Of a DNA stretch of 64,000 bases, positions 1 to 9,320 are shown piece by piece. The notes beneath the pieces were generated by a model, which saw nothing but the letters and a program-made list of their open reading frames with translations, was not told where the DNA came from and did not search any database. The stretch covers positions 1 through 64,000 of the forward strand of contig NZ_VCCH02000038.1 in the NCBI RefSeq assembly GCF_005938675.2, read 5' to 3'. The DNA is from Mycobacterium sp. KBS0706. Lineage in GTDB: Bacteria; Pseudomonadota; Alphaproteobacteria; DSM-16000; Inquilinaceae. How positions within the stretch are numbered: position 1 is the stretch's first letter; each line of letters starts with the position of its first letter. Made by a program: the position numbers and the translations under genes.

Positions 1-72
1 CTGAAGCCGCGGCGCTGGCCGGTTCGGCGAGGCCGGGGCATAATCCGGCGGCACACCCGGGGAGATCCACCG

Positions 73-684
73 ATGGAGCTGTCGACGCTGCTGATCTACG
101 CCGTCACGCTCGGTGTCGCCTGCGCCGTGCCGGGCCCGACCACCGCGGCGCTGGTGGCCCGCGTGCTCGGCCGCGGCAGCCGCGGGGCGCTGTCCTTCTG
201 CGCCGGGCTGGTGGCCGGCGACCTGCTGTGGCTCGGCGCCACCGCGCTGGGCCTCGCCATGCTTGCGGCGACTCTGCAGCCGGTCTTCGTCGTGATCAAA
301 TACGCTGGCGCCGCCTATCTGGTGTATCTCGCCTGGAAGCTGTGGACCGCCCCGCCGGCGGCGCCGGCCGAGGCGCAGCCGGTGCGCGGCGAAGGCCTGC
401 GGCTGTTCCTGACCGGCATCTCGGTCTGCCTCGGCAACCCGAAGACGACGCTATTCTACTTGGCGCTGCTGCCGACCATCATCGACCTGCCGCGGCTGAA
501 CTGGGTCGGCTTCGCCGAGCTCGCCGCCACGCTGGTCGTGGTCTACGGCACCGTGCTGGCGCTCTATGTCGTGCTGGCGCTGCGCGCCCGGCGGATGTTC
601 CGGTCGCCGCGGGCGCTGAAGGCGATCAACCGCGGCACCGGCGCGGTGATGGCCGGTGCCGCGGTGGCGGTGGCAACGCGGTAG
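73..684 (+). CDS. LysE/RhtB-family amino-acid exporter
   Basis: A 203-residue, almost wholly hydrophobic protein of the size and pattern of LysE/RhtB exporters, inner-membrane proteins that export amino acids or derivatives. The family signature region after the first membrane segment (PGPTTAALVARVLGRGSRGA, residues about 20-39) is clear, followed by about five further hydrophobic segments. The ATG is preceded by GGGGAG at a normal distance. It stands alone and converges on the aminotransferase gene to its right. Substrate cannot be told from sequence. Confidence 0.88.
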   Translation: MELSTLLIYAVTLGVACAVPGPTTAALVARVLGRGSRGALSFCAGLVAGDLLWLGATALGLAMLAATLQPVFVVIKYAGAAYLVYLAWKLWTAPPAAPAEAQPVRGEGLRLFLTGISVCLGNPKTTLFYLALLPTIIDLPRLNWVGFAELAATLVVVYGTVLALYVVLALRARRMFRSPRALKAINRGTGAVMAGAAVAVATR

Positions 685-770
685 GGCCAGCTTCGGACAA
701 AGAGGGCGGGCGTCGGTTCTTTCGTCGACAAGGGTTCGCGCCGCGAGAGCAGGCACCGAAGGGAGCGGCC

Positions 771-1898
771 TCAACCGACCGCGGCAATCACCGCGTCGCA
801 GACGCGGTCGGCGTCGGCGTCGGACAGGAAGGGGTGCATCGGCAGGCTCAGCACCTCGCGGCTCAGCGCCTCGCTCACCGGCAGGGAGCCCTCGCCCTCG
901 CCATGGGCGCGATAGGCCTCGGCGAGGTGCATCGGCGTCGGGTAGTAGATCGCGGTCGGCACCCCGGCCTCGCCCAGCCTGGCCCGCGCCGCGTCGCGGT
1001 CCGCCACCCGGATGGTGTACTGCGCCCAGGCGCAGGTCAGCCCGTCCGGCATCACCGGGGTCTGGACCCGGTTCGACAGCCGGGCCGAATAGTGCCGGGC
1101 CAGCTTGTCGCGGGCCTTCAGCTCCTCATTGAAGCTCGGCAGCTTGGCCAGCAGGATGGCCGCCTGGATGGTGTCGAAACGGGCGTTGAGACCGACCCGC
1201 ACCGTGTCGTAGCGGCTCTTGCCCTCGCCATGGACGCGGATCGACTTGAGGACCGCGGCCAGCTCGTCGTCATCGGTGAAGATGGCGCCGCCATCGCCGT
1301 AGCAGCCCAGCGGCTTGGCCGGGTAGAAGCTGGTGGCGGTGACCGGCGCCAGCGACCCGACCGGGCGGCCGTGGAAGGCGCCGCCGAAGCTCTGCGCCGC
1401 GTCATCGATGACGAACAGGCCGTGCGCGTCGGCGATCGCCTGCAGCTGCGGATAGTCGACCGGCAGGCCGAACAGGTCGACCGCGATCACCGCCTTCGGC
1501 GCCAGCCTGCCCACGGCCTTGGTCGCGGCAATGCGGCGATCGAGATCGGCCAGGTCGACCAGATAGGTCGCGGGATCGACATCAACGAAGACCGGCGCGG
1601 CGCCGAGCAGCAGGATCGCCTCGGCCGTCGCGGTGAAGGTGAAGGCCGGGACGAAGACGGCGTCGCCCGGGCCGATGCCGCGGGCCATCAGCGGCATGAT
1701 CAGCGCGTCGGTGCCGCTGGCCACGGTCAGGCAGTGGCGGGCGCCGGCCCGCCGCGCCAGCTCGCCCTCCAGCTCCGCCACCTCCGGCCCCAGGATGTAC
1801 TGGCCGTGGTCGAGCACCGCATGGATGCGGGCGTCGATCAGGGGCTTCAGGCGGGCGTATTGCTGCTTGAGGTCGACGAAGGGAAGCGACACGGGCAA
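771..1898 (-). CDS. DegT/DnrJ/EryC1/StrS-family PLP aminotransferase
   Basis: A 375-residue fold-type I aminotransferase of the sugar-aminotransferase family, which transfers an amino group from glutamate or glutamine to a keto (usually nucleotide-diphospho) sugar. The N-terminal FVDLKQQY motif, the VASGTDAL cofactor phosphate-binding stretch (about 59-66), the DDAAQSFG motif (about 165-172) and the cofactor lysine in FYPAKPLG (K195) are all present. No other sugar-nucleotide gene lies nearby, which is unusual because members normally sit in polysaccharide clusters. It may be co-transcribed with the XRE regulator 100 bp upstream. Confidence 0.9.
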   Translation of the reverse strand: MPVSLPFVDLKQQYARLKPLIDARIHAVLDHGQYILGPEVAELEGELARRAGARHCLTVASGTDALIMPLMARGIGPGDAVFVPAFTFTATAEAILLLGAAPVFVDVDPATYLVDLADLDRRIAATKAVGRLAPKAVIAVDLFGLPVDYPQLQAIADAHGLFVIDDAAQSFGGAFHGRPVGSLAPVTATSFYPAKPLGCYGDGGAIFTDDDELAAVLKSIRVHGEGKSRYDTVRVGLNARFDTIQAAILLAKLPSFNEELKARDKLARHYSARLSNRVQTPVMPDGLTCAWAQYTIRVADRDAARARLGEAGVPTAIYYPTPMHLAEAYRAHGEGEGSLPVSEALSREVLSLPMHPFLSDADADRVCDAVIAAVG

Positions 1899-1998
1899 GC
1901 CTCGGGCTTATCGGGACTGGGGCTGATGTAGCCCCGCCCCGGCCCCGACGCCAGCCTGAAACGCGGCCCGGACAAAGCGCCTCAACGGTCGGGCCGCC

Positions 1999-2439
1999 TC
2001 AGTGCTCGACGGCGTCCGGCCCGAGCGAGCGCAGCAGGTCGACCAGCCGGCGGCGCACCGTCGGGTCCTCGATCCGGTAATAGGCGCGCACCAGCTCCAG
2101 CGTCTCGCGGCTGGCCACCATCTCGCTGTCATGCGCCGGATGGTGGGCGGAGCCGTTCTGCGGGACGTCCGCCATGCCTTCGAAGAAATAGCCGACCGGC
2201 ACGTTGAGAATGCGCGTCAACTGGTGCAGCCGGCTGGCGCTGACGCGGTTGGCGCCGCGCTCGTATTTCTGGATCTGCTGAAAGGACACGCCGAAGGCCG
2301 CAGCCAATTTCTCCTGGCTCATCCCCAGGAGGGTGCGGCGCTGGCGCAGTCGGGTACCGACATGGATATCCACCGGATCCGGGCCATCTTCGGTGATGGT
2401 CTTGCGCCGGCGCTGTCGGTCCAAGCCGCGGGTCGCCAT
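1999..2439 (-). CDS. XRE-family helix-turn-helix transcriptional regulator
   Basis: A 146-residue DNA-binding protein. An HTH_3/Cro-C1 domain spans about residues 27-82 (GTRLRQRRTLLGMSQEKLA, then the recognition region SFQQIQKYERGANRV). A short basic N-terminal extension and a polar C-terminal tail follow the pattern of a common alphaproteobacterial XRE group. The ATG is preceded by AGGAGGA at 9 bases. A perfect 14-bp palindrome lies about 105 bp upstream and is a candidate autoregulatory operator. Target genes are unknown; the DegT gene is immediately downstream on the same strand. Confidence 0.88.
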   Translation of the reverse strand: MATRGLDRQRRRKTITEDGPDPVDIHVGTRLRQRRTLLGMSQEKLAAAFGVSFQQIQKYERGANRVSASRLHQLTRILNVPVGYFFEGMADVPQNGSAHHPAHDSEMVASRETLELVRAYYRIEDPTVRRRLVDLLRSLGPDAVEH

Positions 2440-2543
2440 ACTGTCAGTTCCTCCTGCGAGCCACGCCCGACACCGAATACGATCGCGAACGATCGATCTG
2501 GTGCGGTCCCCCTATTTGCCGCAGTGTCGAACCCGGCCCGCCT

Positions 2544-2557
2544 CATACTATAGTATG
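2544..2557. promoter_or_regulatory. Perfect 14-bp palindrome upstream of the XRE gene
   Basis: CATACTATAGTATG is fully self-complementary and AT-rich in a G+C-rich setting. It lies between the end of the peptide ABC operon and the XRE regulator gene, so it probably belongs to the regulator's own promoter. Operator function is inferred. Confidence 0.5.
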
Positions 2558-2609
2558 TCGCGAGAAACCCGGCCGCAATACCCGCATAAGGCGATCTGCA
2601 CCGCCACGT

Positions 2610-4718
2610 CTAACCCGCACGCCCCAGCACAGGTTCCACCGCCGCCAGATCCGGCAGCGGGATGTGGCAGCGGATGACGTGGCCGTCGGCGCCGGCGCGC
2701 TCAGGCGGCGCCTCGGTTTCGCAGATGCCGCCGAGCTTGCGCGGGCAGCGGGTGTTGAACGGGCATCCCTGCGGCGGGTCGAGCGGGCTAGGCAGCGGCC
2801 CTTCCAGGATGATGCGCTTCTTCTCGATCGTCGGGTCGGCGACCGGCACGGCGGCCAGCAGCGCCTCGGTGTAGGGATGATAGGGCGGCTGGAAGACGGC
2901 GTCGGTCGTCCCCTGCTCCATGATCTGGCCGAGATACATCACCACCACCCGGTCGGCCAAGTAGCGGACCACGCCGAGATCGTGGCTGATGAACAGCAGC
3001 GTGGTGCCGGAGCGGCGCTGGATGTCGACCAGCAGGCCGGTGACCGCCGCCTGGACCGAGACGTCGAGGGCCGAGACCGGCTCGTCCGCCACCACCATGG
3101 CGGGAGCGCCGGCGAAGGCGCGGGCGATGCCGACGCGCTGCTTCTGCCCGCCGGAGAGCTGGCGCGGCTTGCGGTCGATGAAGGCGCGCGGCAGCTTGAC
3201 CAGGTCGAGCAGGCGCAGCACCTCCTCCTCGACGTCGCGCCGGCCCTGCTTGACGCCGAATTTGCGGATCACCCGGCCGATCTGCTGGCCCACGGTCATG
3301 CTGGGGTTCAGCGTGTCGTTCGGGTTCTGGAACACCATCTGCAGCGAGGACAGCAGCTTGGCGTCGCGCTGCTGCACCGGCTTGCGGCCGATATCGGTGC
3401 CGCGGAAGGACACCGAGCCGTCGGTCGCCGTCTCCAGCCCCATCAGCACCCGGGCGAAGGTGGACTTGCCGCAGCCGCTTTCGCCGACGATGGCGACGGT
3501 CTGGCCGCCCTTGGCCTCGAAGCTGATCGCCTCATTGGCGCGGACGTAGCGGGTACGGTCGCTGCCGAACAGGGCGGCGATCGAGCTGTCGTAGATCGGG
3601 TAATGCTTGCGCATCGCCGCGACCTCCAGCACCGGCAGGTCGTTGGCGACGGCGGCGACGGCGGCGGGCATGACCTCGAGCGGCGCCGGGACCGGCGGCA
3701 ACGCCTCGATCTCCTGCCAGCGCAGGCAGCGCACCCCGCGGGTCTCGCTGGCGGCCAGCATTGGCACCGGCGCCGCATCGCAGCGGCCGGCCTGGAAATG
3801 GTCGCAGCGCGGCCCGAACCAGCAGCCCTTCGGCCGGTTCTGCGGCAGCGGCAGCTGGCCGCGGATCGGCACCAGCGGCCGGGCGGTCTTGTCCCGCCCG
3901 GGAGTCGGGATGCAGCCGAACAAGCCCTGGGTGTAGGGATGGCGCGGGGCGGCGAAGATCTGGTCGATCGTCCCCTCCTCCACCGCCTGGCCGGCATACA
4001 TGACGCAGACCCGGTCGCAGGTCTCGCGGATCAGCCCGAGATTGTGGCTGATGTAGAGCATGGCGGTGCCGAGCGTTCGGCCGAGTTCGGCGATCAGGTC
4101 GACGATGCCGGCCTCGACCGTGACGTCGAGCGCCGTGGTCGGCTCGTCGAGCAGCAAGAGCGACGGGTTGGACAGGAGCGCCATGGCAATCACCACGCGC
4201 TGCTGCTGGCCACCCGAGATCTGGTGCGGATAGGCCTGCAGCACCCGGTCGGGGTCGCCGAGCCGGACCCGGGCCAGCATGTCGCGGGCCCGGGCCAGCG
4301 CCTGCTCGCGGGTGCAGCCGGGTTCGTGGCACAGCGGCACCTCGGCCAGCTGGTCGCCGATCCTGAGCGCCGGGTTCAGCGCCGCCATCGGCTCCTGATA
4401 GACCATGGCGATCTCGGCGCCGCGGATCCGCCGCAGCTCCTCCTCCGACATCGCCATCAGGTCGCGGCCGCGGAACTTCATCGAGCCGCCGGCGATGCGC
4501 CCATTGCGGCCGAGATAGCGCATGATCGCCATCGCCACGGTCGACTTGCCGCAGCCGCTTTCGCCGACCAGGCCGACGCATTCGCCGGGGCGGACGGTGA
4601 GCGAGAAGTCGACCACGGCCGGGATCTCGGCGGCGCGGGTGAGGTAGGAGATCGACAGCTTGTCGACCTCCAGGATCGGGGTGGTGGTGTCGCGCGGCGG
4701 GATCAGCTCGACAGCCAT
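2610..4718 (-). CDS. Peptide ABC transporter ATPase, fused DppD-DppF type
   Basis: A 702-residue protein holding two complete ABC ATPases of the oligopeptide/dipeptide class, energising uptake through the adjacent permeases. Each half has a Walker A GESGCGKST (about residues 54-62 and again near 415), an ABC signature (ISGGQQQRV; LSGGQKQRV) and a Walker B LLLDEP/VVADEP. Each half also ends in the oligopeptide-transporter C-terminal region (HPYTQGLF; HPYTEALL) followed by a cysteine-bearing segment. In most species the halves are separate DppD and DppF genes. The start lies 4 bp after the upstream permease stop, with GAGGG as ribosome site. It is the last gene of the operon. Confidence 0.95.
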   Translation of the reverse strand: MAVELIPPRDTTTPILEVDKLSISYLTRAAEIPAVVDFSLTVRPGECVGLVGESGCGKSTVAMAIMRYLGRNGRIAGGSMKFRGRDLMAMSEEELRRIRGAEIAMVYQEPMAALNPALRIGDQLAEVPLCHEPGCTREQALARARDMLARVRLGDPDRVLQAYPHQISGGQQQRVVIAMALLSNPSLLLLDEPTTALDVTVEAGIVDLIAELGRTLGTAMLYISHNLGLIRETCDRVCVMYAGQAVEEGTIDQIFAAPRHPYTQGLFGCIPTPGRDKTARPLVPIRGQLPLPQNRPKGCWFGPRCDHFQAGRCDAAPVPMLAASETRGVRCLRWQEIEALPPVPAPLEVMPAAVAAVANDLPVLEVAAMRKHYPIYDSSIAALFGSDRTRYVRANEAISFEAKGGQTVAIVGESGCGKSTFARVLMGLETATDGSVSFRGTDIGRKPVQQRDAKLLSSLQMVFQNPNDTLNPSMTVGQQIGRVIRKFGVKQGRRDVEEEVLRLLDLVKLPRAFIDRKPRQLSGGQKQRVGIARAFAGAPAMVVADEPVSALDVSVQAAVTGLLVDIQRRSGTTLLFISHDLGVVRYLADRVVVMYLGQIMEQGTTDAVFQPPYHPYTEALLAAVPVADPTIEKKRIILEGPLPSPLDPPQGCPFNTRCPRKLGGICETEAPPERAGADGHVIRCHIPLPDLAAVEPVLGRAG

Positions 4719-4722
4719 GCCC

Positions 4723-5613
4723 TCAATCCTTCAGCGAGATTTCGCGCAACCCGTCGGCCAGCAGGTTCAGGCCGAGGACGAGCGAGGAGATGGCGATGCA
4801 GGGAAAGACCGTCATCCAGGGCGCGAAGGCGGCCATGGCGCGGGTCTCGTTGACCATGCCGCCCCAGTCCGGATCCGGCGGCGGCAGGCCGAGGCCGAGG
4901 AAGCCGAGCACGCCGATGGTGATGATGGTGTAGCCGAGGCGCAGGCAGGCATCGACGATCAGCGGCCCGCGGGCGTTCGGCAGGATCTCGACGAACATGA
5001 TGTAGAGCGAGGATTCGCCCCGGGTCTGTGCCGCGGCGACATAGTCGCGGTTGCGCAGGTCGAGCGTCAGGCCGCGGACGATGCGCATGATGCCGGGGGC
5101 GCTGGCGCAGGTCACCGCCAGCACGATGTTGATGCCGGACGGGCCGAAGGTGGTGATGATGACGACGTAGAGCACCAGGATCGGGAAGGACAGGATGATG
5201 TCGCCGATCCGGCTGAGCACGTCGTCCCACAGGCCGCGCTTGTAGCCGGCCAGAAGCCCCATGGTGACGCCGAGCGCATAGGCGCAGGCGGTGGCCAGGG
5301 GGGCGTAGATCAGCACCCGGCGCGCGCCCCAGATCACCCGGCTGAGGATGTCGCGGCCGAGCTGGTCGGTGCCGAGCCAGAACACCCCGCCATCCGGCGC
5401 CACCGTGCCGGGCGGCTTGAACGGCAGCAGGTTCTGGTTCGGCGGGAACGGCGCGATCACCGGCGCCAGCAGCGCCACGACGATCCAGAACAGGACGATC
5501 AGCACGCCGACCACGCCGACCCAGCTCTCGCGCAGCAGCAGCACCGAGCGCAGCGCGCGGAGGATCGGGTTGCGGCCCAGCGAGGATGGTGGCGGCAGCG
5601 AGATCTCGGCCAT
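4723..5613 (-). CDS. Peptide ABC transporter permease, DppC type
   Basis: A 296-residue inner-membrane permease with about six membrane segments. The N-terminal cytoplasmic segment and first helix match the DppC/OppC N-terminal domain, followed by FWLGTDQLGRDILSRVIWGA (about 97-116), the hallmark of this subfamily. The coupling EAA-type loop lies near residues 190-220 (RNRDYVAAAQTRGES). TGAGGGG precedes the ATG, and the DppB stop is 9 bp upstream. It pairs with the DppB-type protein to form the channel. Confidence 0.94.
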   Translation of the reverse strand: MAEISLPPPSSLGRNPILRALRSVLLLRESWVGVVGVLIVLFWIVVALLAPVIAPFPPNQNLLPFKPPGTVAPDGGVFWLGTDQLGRDILSRVIWGARRVLIYAPLATACAYALGVTMGLLAGYKRGLWDDVLSRIGDIILSFPILVLYVVIITTFGPSGINIVLAVTCASAPGIMRIVRGLTLDLRNRDYVAAAQTRGESSLYIMFVEILPNARGPLIVDACLRLGYTIITIGVLGFLGLGLPPPDPDWGGMVNETRAMAAFAPWMTVFPCIAISSLVLGLNLLADGLREISLKD

Positions 5614-5622
5614 TCCGACCCC

Positions 5623-6555
5623 TCAGGTGAAGCGGATGCGCGGGTTGAGGTAGGTGTAGCCGACATCGGCGATGGTCTGGGTCGCGACGGCGACGAAGAC
5701 CGAGACCATGGCGCAGGCCTGGATCAGGTAGATGTCCTGGTTCAGCGAGGCTTCGAGCAGCAGGGCGCCGAAGCCCTTGTAGCCGAAGAAGGCCTCGACC
5801 ACGATCACGCCGGACAAGAGCCAGTTGATCTGCAGCACGATCACGGTGAAGGGCGCGATCAGGGCGTTGCGCAGGGCGTGGCGCAGGATCACCCGCTTGT
5901 AGGGGATGCCCTTCAGCACCGCGGTGCGGATATAGGGGCTCTGCATCACCTCGGCCATCGAGGCGCGCATCATCCGGGTGACGTAGCCGAAATCGTACAG
6001 CACCAGGACCGCGACCGGCATGACCAGCTGCAGGACGTCGAAGCCCTGGCTCATGCCGCTGGTCCCCGGCAGCCACTTCAGGACCAGCACGAACAGGAAG
6101 GACAGGAAGGTCGCCGAGGCGAATTCCGGGACCGAGGTGGTGACGATCGACAGCACCGAGATCGAGCGGTCGGTGCCGGAGCCCTCGCGCATGCCGGCGA
6201 GGACGCCGAGCACGACCGAGACCGGCACCATGATCAGGAAGACGCAAGCAGCGAGGATCGCGGTGTTCCCGAGCCGGGGCCAGAGCACGTCGGCGACCGA
6301 GGTCTTGAAGCGCAGCGAGGTGCCGAAGTCGCCGCTCGCCATGCGGCCGAGCCAGGCGAAATAGCGCTCATACCAGGGCGCGAAATAGCCATGCGCCTCG
6401 AGCCACAGGTTCCGCTGCTCCACCGAGCTGTAGGGGCCGAGGACCTTCACCGCGACGGACGACCCGTTCACCTCCAGCAGCAGGAAGACCAGCAGCGACA
6501 CCGCCAGCATGGTCAGGACCATGAAGAAGGCGCGTTTGGCGAGGAAGATCAGCAT
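5623..6555 (-). CDS. Peptide ABC transporter permease, DppB type
   Basis: A 310-residue permease with an N-terminal membrane segment (about 7-29), a periplasmic loop, then about five more segments. The EAA coupling loop includes YIRTAVLKGIPYKRVILRHAL (about residues 206-226). Size and order match DppB/OppB. It is the second gene of the operon, after the binding protein, separated by about 120 bp that contain a G+C-rich stem-loop. Confidence 0.94.
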   Translation of the reverse strand: MLIFLAKRAFFMVLTMLAVSLLVFLLLEVNGSSVAVKVLGPYSSVEQRNLWLEAHGYFAPWYERYFAWLGRMASGDFGTSLRFKTSVADVLWPRLGNTAILAACVFLIMVPVSVVLGVLAGMREGSGTDRSISVLSIVTTSVPEFASATFLSFLFVLVLKWLPGTSGMSQGFDVLQLVMPVAVLVLYDFGYVTRMMRASMAEVMQSPYIRTAVLKGIPYKRVILRHALRNALIAPFTVIVLQINWLLSGVIVVEAFFGYKGFGALLLEASLNQDIYLIQACAMVSVFVAVATQTIADVGYTYLNPRIRFT

Positions 6556-6625
6556 GGTCTGACGGCCTCCTCAAAGCCTTCCGGGCTCGGCGCCGGCTCT
6601 GGCGGCACGAACCCCCTCCCCCTGC

Positions 6626-6650
6626 CCCCCCTCCCGCAAGGGGAGGGGGG
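6626..6650 (-). other. Stem-loop 3' of the peptide-binding protein gene
   Basis: A 10-bp C-rich/G-rich inverted repeat (6626-6635 with 6641-6650, loop GCAAG) lies 28 bp after the binding-protein stop and before the DppB start. No T-run follows on the minus strand, so it is not a simple terminator. It is more likely a barrier that protects the binding-protein mRNA or reduces read-through. The sequence also resembles widespread palindromic repeats. Confidence 0.55.
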
Positions 6651-6677
6651 ACTCGATTGTGTTGGGCGAAAGAGCCG

Positions 6678-8345
6678 TCACGCCGACAGCCACACCTTCT
6701 CGAAATACAATTCGCGGGCGAAGTGGTAGGCGAAGCCCTGCACCTTGTCCGTGCTGGCGGTGTAGATCTTCGCCCAGAACGGAATGATGGTGATCGCGTC
6801 CTCCTGCATGATCTGCTCGAGCTGCTTCACCAGCTCCTTGCGCTTCGCCACGTCGACCGTCGCCTGCGCCTGGTCGAGCAGCTTGTCGAATTCGGGGTTG
6901 GCGTAGCCGGTCTCGTTCCAGGACCCGCCGGTGCGATAGCCCAGGCCGAGGGCCTGGACCGCGAGAGGACGGGTGGTCCACTGCGTCACGCTGAACGGCC
7001 AGGAGGTCCAGCGGTCCCAATAGGTGCCGCCCGGCAGGATGTTGACCTTCAGGTTGATGCCGGCCGGCTTCACCATCTCGGACACGACCACGCCGATCTG
7101 GCCTTCCCATTTCGGGTCGTCGACGCAGTTGATCTCGAGGTCGAGGCCGTTCGGATGGCCGGCATCGGCCAGCAGCTTCTTGGCCTTTTCGTAGTCCTGC
7201 GGCACGGCCCCGAGCTTGGTGTATTCGGGATGGATCGGCGCGACATGGAAGTCCTCGCCCGCCGTGCCCAGCCCCTGATAGGCCAGCTGCAGCAGCTTGT
7301 CGTGGTCCATGCAGGCCTGGATCGCCTGGCGCACCCGCTTGTCGTCGAACGGCTTCTCGGTCACCCGCATGCGGGCGATGCCGACGATCGCTGTCTCCTT
7401 CTCATAGACCTTGAGCTGCGGGTTCGCCTGGTAGCCGGGCAGCAGGTTGGGATCGAGCTTATACAGCACGTCGACCTGGCCGGAGGACAGGGCCGCCAGC
7501 TCCGCCGCCGGGTCGGCGCCGAGGTCGATGAATTGCAGCTCATCGATATAGGGCTCGCCGCCCCAGTAATCGGCCTTCTTGGTGTACACCGCGCGCTGGC
7601 CGACCGTGTATTCCTTCAGGTTGAAGGGACCGGTGCCGATCGGATTCTTGATCAGGTTGGCTTCGTGCTTGGTGGCGAAGTCGCGATGGGTGATCAGCGC
7701 CGGATAGTCGCCCAGGCTCTCCGGGAAGGCGAGCATCGCGTTCTGGAAATGGAAGCGCACCGTGTGGTCGTCCACCCGCTCCAGCGCGTTCGGCGCCATC
7801 TTGATGGTGTCGCCCTCCTTCACCGTCAGGCCGCTGAACCGGCCCTGGTTGGAGGAGCCGGTCTTGCTGTCGAGCCAGCGGGTGAAGGTGGCGATCACGT
7901 CGTCGGCGTTGAAATCGTCGCCGTTGCTCCACTTCACGCCCTTGCGAAGGGACAGAGTCCAGACGGTGACGTCGTCATTCGCCGTCCATTTCTCGGCGAG
8001 ATGGGGATGGGACAGGTTGTCGGTGCCGACCCGCACCAGCGGCTCGACCAGTTGCCGCCCGGAATCGCCCTTCTCCGACCAGTCGTAGATCGCCGGGTCG
8101 CTGGCATCCATGACGAACATGCCGAGCCGCAGCGTGCCGCCCCTGCGCGGCGTCTCCTGCGCCACCGCCTGCGGCATGATGGGCTCGCCGGTGACCATCG
8201 AGGCCACGGAATAAGCGGTCGGGATCGCCAGGCCGAGCAGCACCGAGGTGCGCAGGAACTCGCGCCGGTCGAGCCTGCCGTCGCGCAAATCCTCCGCCAG
8301 CTTCGGAATCGCGACGTGAACCTTACCCAGATCTTTGATGTCCAT
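6678..8345 (-). CDS. Peptide ABC transporter substrate-binding protein, Tat-type signal
   Basis: A 555-residue periplasmic binding protein of family 5 (SBP_bac_5), which captures peptides or related ligands for the downstream permeases. Near the N-terminus the stretch RLDRREFLRTSVLLGLAIP carries the twin-arginine pattern RRxFL followed by a hydrophobic run and an AQE cleavage region, so export by the Tat route is likely. The chosen ATG has GGGAGAG just upstream; a 27-codon extension is open but lacks a good ribosome site. First gene of the operon; the promoter should lie in 8346-8638. Confidence 0.93.
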   Translation of the reverse strand: MDIKDLGKVHVAIPKLAEDLRDGRLDRREFLRTSVLLGLAIPTAYSVASMVTGEPIMPQAVAQETPRRGGTLRLGMFVMDASDPAIYDWSEKGDSGRQLVEPLVRVGTDNLSHPHLAEKWTANDDVTVWTLSLRKGVKWSNGDDFNADDVIATFTRWLDSKTGSSNQGRFSGLTVKEGDTIKMAPNALERVDDHTVRFHFQNAMLAFPESLGDYPALITHRDFATKHEANLIKNPIGTGPFNLKEYTVGQRAVYTKKADYWGGEPYIDELQFIDLGADPAAELAALSSGQVDVLYKLDPNLLPGYQANPQLKVYEKETAIVGIARMRVTEKPFDDKRVRQAIQACMDHDKLLQLAYQGLGTAGEDFHVAPIHPEYTKLGAVPQDYEKAKKLLADAGHPNGLDLEINCVDDPKWEGQIGVVVSEMVKPAGINLKVNILPGGTYWDRWTSWPFSVTQWTTRPLAVQALGLGYRTGGSWNETGYANPEFDKLLDQAQATVDVAKRKELVKQLEQIMQEDAITIIPFWAKIYTASTDKVQGFAYHFARELYFEKVWLSA

Positions 8346-8638
8346 CAGGCTCTCCCTGTCGAGACGCTTTGGAACCACCCTGCCGGGCGACGGGCCTTCT
8401 TGAGTTTCTGAAGCCTCGGCCCGCAACCAGGCTCATTAGACGGCCCGCGAGCCATCGCCTTGTTTCCCCTGGCGACGGGGAAGCGTTCGTCCGCGACATC
8501 GCAGCCCAGCGGGTCCGATTGGAAGTATCACGGCCGGGCCGCCGCGGCGTCAAACCCAAATGCCGGAGTGCGGCACGCGGCGCCGTGGCGTCCGGGCGGC
8601 GGCGCCGCTATCGTCCGGCCCGAGCCCGCATGGAGTGA

Positions 8639-9280
8639 ATGAGAGTGGCCTTCGACAATGATGCCGATGTCGAGCTGATCGAGCGGCGGACGGAGTATGC
8701 CGGCTTCTTCCGGCTGGATCGGCTGCAGCTGCGCCACCGCCGCTTCGACGGCGGCTGGACCGGGCCGCTGGTGCGCGAGCTGGTGCTGCGCCGTCCGGCC
8801 GTCGCCCTGCTGCCGTACGACCCGGTCACCGACCGGGTGGTGCTGCTGGAGCAGTTCCGGCTGGGCGCCTGGATCGCCGACCGGCCGGGCTGGATGGTCG
8901 AGATCCCGGCAGGGCTGATCGATGCCGGCGAGTCGAAAGAGCATTCCGCCGCCCGCGAGACGCAGGAGGAGACCGGCCTGGACGTGGCCGAGTTGCTGCC
9001 GGTCGGCGAATTCGCCACCAGCCCCGGCGGCTTCAACGAATGGGTCAGCCTGTTTTGCGGCCGGGTCGCAGCGCCGTCCGAGGGCAGCCTGCACGGGCTG
9101 GCGACCGAGCAGGAGGACATCCGCATCCTGCCGATGGCGGCGGATGACGCCCTGGCGCTGCTGGCAGACGGGCGGATCCAGAACGCCATCACCCTGATCG
9201 CGCTGCAATGGTTCGCGCTGAACCGGGCGTCGCTCCGCCGCCGCTGGGCCCCGCTTGAAGCCACCGATAGCGCCCTCTAA
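8639..9280 (+). CDS. Nudix hydrolase, ADP-ribose pyrophosphatase-like
   Basis: A 213-residue Nudix enzyme that probably hydrolyses ADP-ribose or another nucleoside-diphosphate sugar. The complete Nudix box GX5EX7REUXEEXGU is visible at residues 92-114 (G92, E98, R106-E107, E110-E111, G113). The flanking residues LEQFRLGAW and SPGGFNEW are typical of the ADP-ribose pyrophosphatase (NudF) group. The ATG follows GGAG. It begins a same-strand run of five genes; the next starts 40 bp later. Confidence 0.9.
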   Translation: MRVAFDNDADVELIERRTEYAGFFRLDRLQLRHRRFDGGWTGPLVRELVLRRPAVALLPYDPVTDRVVLLEQFRLGAWIADRPGWMVEIPAGLIDAGESKEHSAARETQEETGLDVAELLPVGEFATSPGGFNEWVSLFCGRVAAPSEGSLHGLATEQEDIRILPMAADDALALLADGRIQNAITLIALQWFALNRASLRRRWAPLEATDSAL

Positions 9281-9320
9281 GGTCTGTGAGGACCCCGAAG
9301 ACCGAGAATTGGGACCGAGC

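Noticed and set aside
2664..4853. Long plus-strand open frame (over 700 codons) opposite the peptide ABC ATPase gene
   Set aside because: It is a by-product of high G+C codon use on the other strand; the minus-strand product has complete ABC motifs, while this one is compositionally biased towards D, H, R and Q with no domain.
4660..6729. Plus-strand open frame of about 690 codons across both peptide permeases
   Set aside because: Opposite two well-defined permease genes; its translation is low-complexity and charged, with no ribosome site or motif.
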